Source: UBA961 sp041191145 (GTDB lineage Bacteria > Bacteroidota > Ignavibacteria > Kapaibacteriales > UBA961). From it: DNA of 20,988 bases. The stretch spans positions 1 through 20,988 of the forward strand of contig JBEEPK010000027.1 in NCBI GenBank assembly GCA_041191145.1, written 5' to 3'. Positions 20,519 to 20,988 of this stretch are shown piece after piece. The notes beneath the pieces are model-generated. The model saw nothing but the letters and a program-made list of their open reading frames with translations, was not told the origin of the DNA and searched no databases. Each line of letters opens with the position of its first letter. The stretch's first letter is position 1. The position numbers and the translations under genes were made by a program.

Positions 20519-20988
20519 ATGATGGATCTCTATTTCTTAAGACATACAACTGTAGCGGTTGATAATGATGTTTGCTATGGTCAAACCGAAATTCCTGTAG
20601 CTTCAAGTTTTTTGCAAGAAGCTTCGGATACAATGAAGCTTGTGCCCGATAAAATGCATGCAGTGTATTTTTCGAGTCCGACCCGTCGTTGTATTCAGCT
20701 GGCAGAGTTCATCAGCAAAAGACCTGCAATGCAGGATGATCGATTGTCTGATTTGAATTTTGGTGCATGGGAAAGAAAAAAATGGGAAGAGATCGATGAA
20801 GAAGAGCTTCAGGAATGGATGCGTGATGTTGTATTTCATTCCGTTCCCGACGGTGAATCTTATGAACAACTGATTTTGCGGGTGAAAGACTTCTTTGAGG
20901 ATATCATCACAAAGAATTATAAAACAGTCGTGATCTCAACACATGCAAGTGTGATTCGAGCCATTCTGTCTTATGTGCTTGAGATTCC
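20519..20988 (+). CDS. cobC: Alpha-ribazole phosphatase (histidine phosphatase family), 3' end beyond the window
   Basis: The open frame runs from ATG to the window edge (156 complete codons, no stop), so the C-terminus is missing. The N-terminus DLYFLRHTTVAVDNDVCYGQ has the phosphohistidine motif (LRHT) and the CYGQTEIPV continuation typical of Bacteroidota CobC proteins. It is followed by SSPTRRCIQLAEFI, the region DDRLSDLNFGAWERKKWEEI with the conserved acidic segment, and VISTHASVIRAIL with the second catalytic histidine. CobC removes phosphate from alpha-ribazole-5'-phosphate or cobalamin-5'-phosphate in the lower-ligand assembly of cobalamin. A general phosphoglycerate-mutase-like phosphatase is the alternative, but placement after a cobalamin riboswitch favours CobC. 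A second ATG at 20522 is equally possible as start. It lies 79 bases after the T9SS-type protein gene. Confidence 0.88.
   Translation, partial: MMDLYFLRHTTVAVDNDVCYGQTEIPVASSFLQEASDTMKLVPDKMHAVYFSSPTRRCIQLAEFISKRPAMQDDRLSDLNFGAWERKKWEEIDEEELQEWMRDVVFHSVPDGESYEQLILRVKDFFEDIITKNYKTVVISTHASVIRAILSYVLEI

Noticed and set aside
20603..20869. 88-residue minus-strand frame at the right edge
   Set aside because: It is antisense to cobC, whose catalytic motifs are clear on the plus strand.

Overview
The window is a chromosomal segment of roughly 40% GC (estimated by eye) from a Gram-negative bacterium of the Bacteroidota/Chlorobiota side of the FCB group, most like the Ignavibacteria/Kapabacteria. The reasons are a protein with what looks like a type IX secretion (T9SS) C-terminal sorting domain, an OmpA/PD40 lipoprotein resembling PorE of the T9SS, repeated TAnnTTTG octamers upstream of genes (the Bacteroidota -7 promoter element), sparse Shine-Dalgarno use, and a CobC of Bacteroidota type. 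The exact taxon is inference. There are no insertion sequences, phage genes or CRISPR arrays. It reads as ordinary chromosome with an envelope-rich right half.

Layout. 1-2666, mostly minus strand: a fragment of a dispersed intergenic repeat, a tRNA-Met(CAU) with its terminator, a DUF151/UvrB-C-motif protein, and etfB-etfA ending in a clear terminator. 2751-4511, minus: the OmpA/PD40 lipoprotein. 4620-10207, plus: ligA, a secreted thioredoxin-fold (TlpA-like) protein and prfC, closely packed and closed by a bidirectional terminator. 10370-11062, minus: an FkbM-family methyltransferase with an inverted repeat in its promoter region. 11223-18851, plus: penicillin-binding protein 1A, an FAH-family hydrolase, two lipoproteins of unknown function, a Wza-type SLBB export protein and a Wzz-type chain-length regulator. 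Most junctions in this block are overlaps of a few bases, so it is probably one transcription unit for the cell surface (peptidoglycan synthesis plus polysaccharide export), but it contains no glycosyltransferase.

18866-20988, plus: a complete cobalamin riboswitch aptamer begins 14 bases after the wzz stop codon. It leads to a secreted protein with propeller-like character and a T9SS-type C-terminus, then to alpha-ribazole phosphatase (cobC), which the window edge cuts. A perfect 7-bp stem sequesters the AAAGGAG ribosome binding site, and its loop can pair with the aptamer L5 loop, so translational repression by cobalamin is the likely mode. This is the most interesting part of the window. 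By analogy with BtuG of Bacteroides, the secreted protein is a candidate cobalamin-capturing surface protein that is delivered by the T9SS instead of as a lipoprotein.
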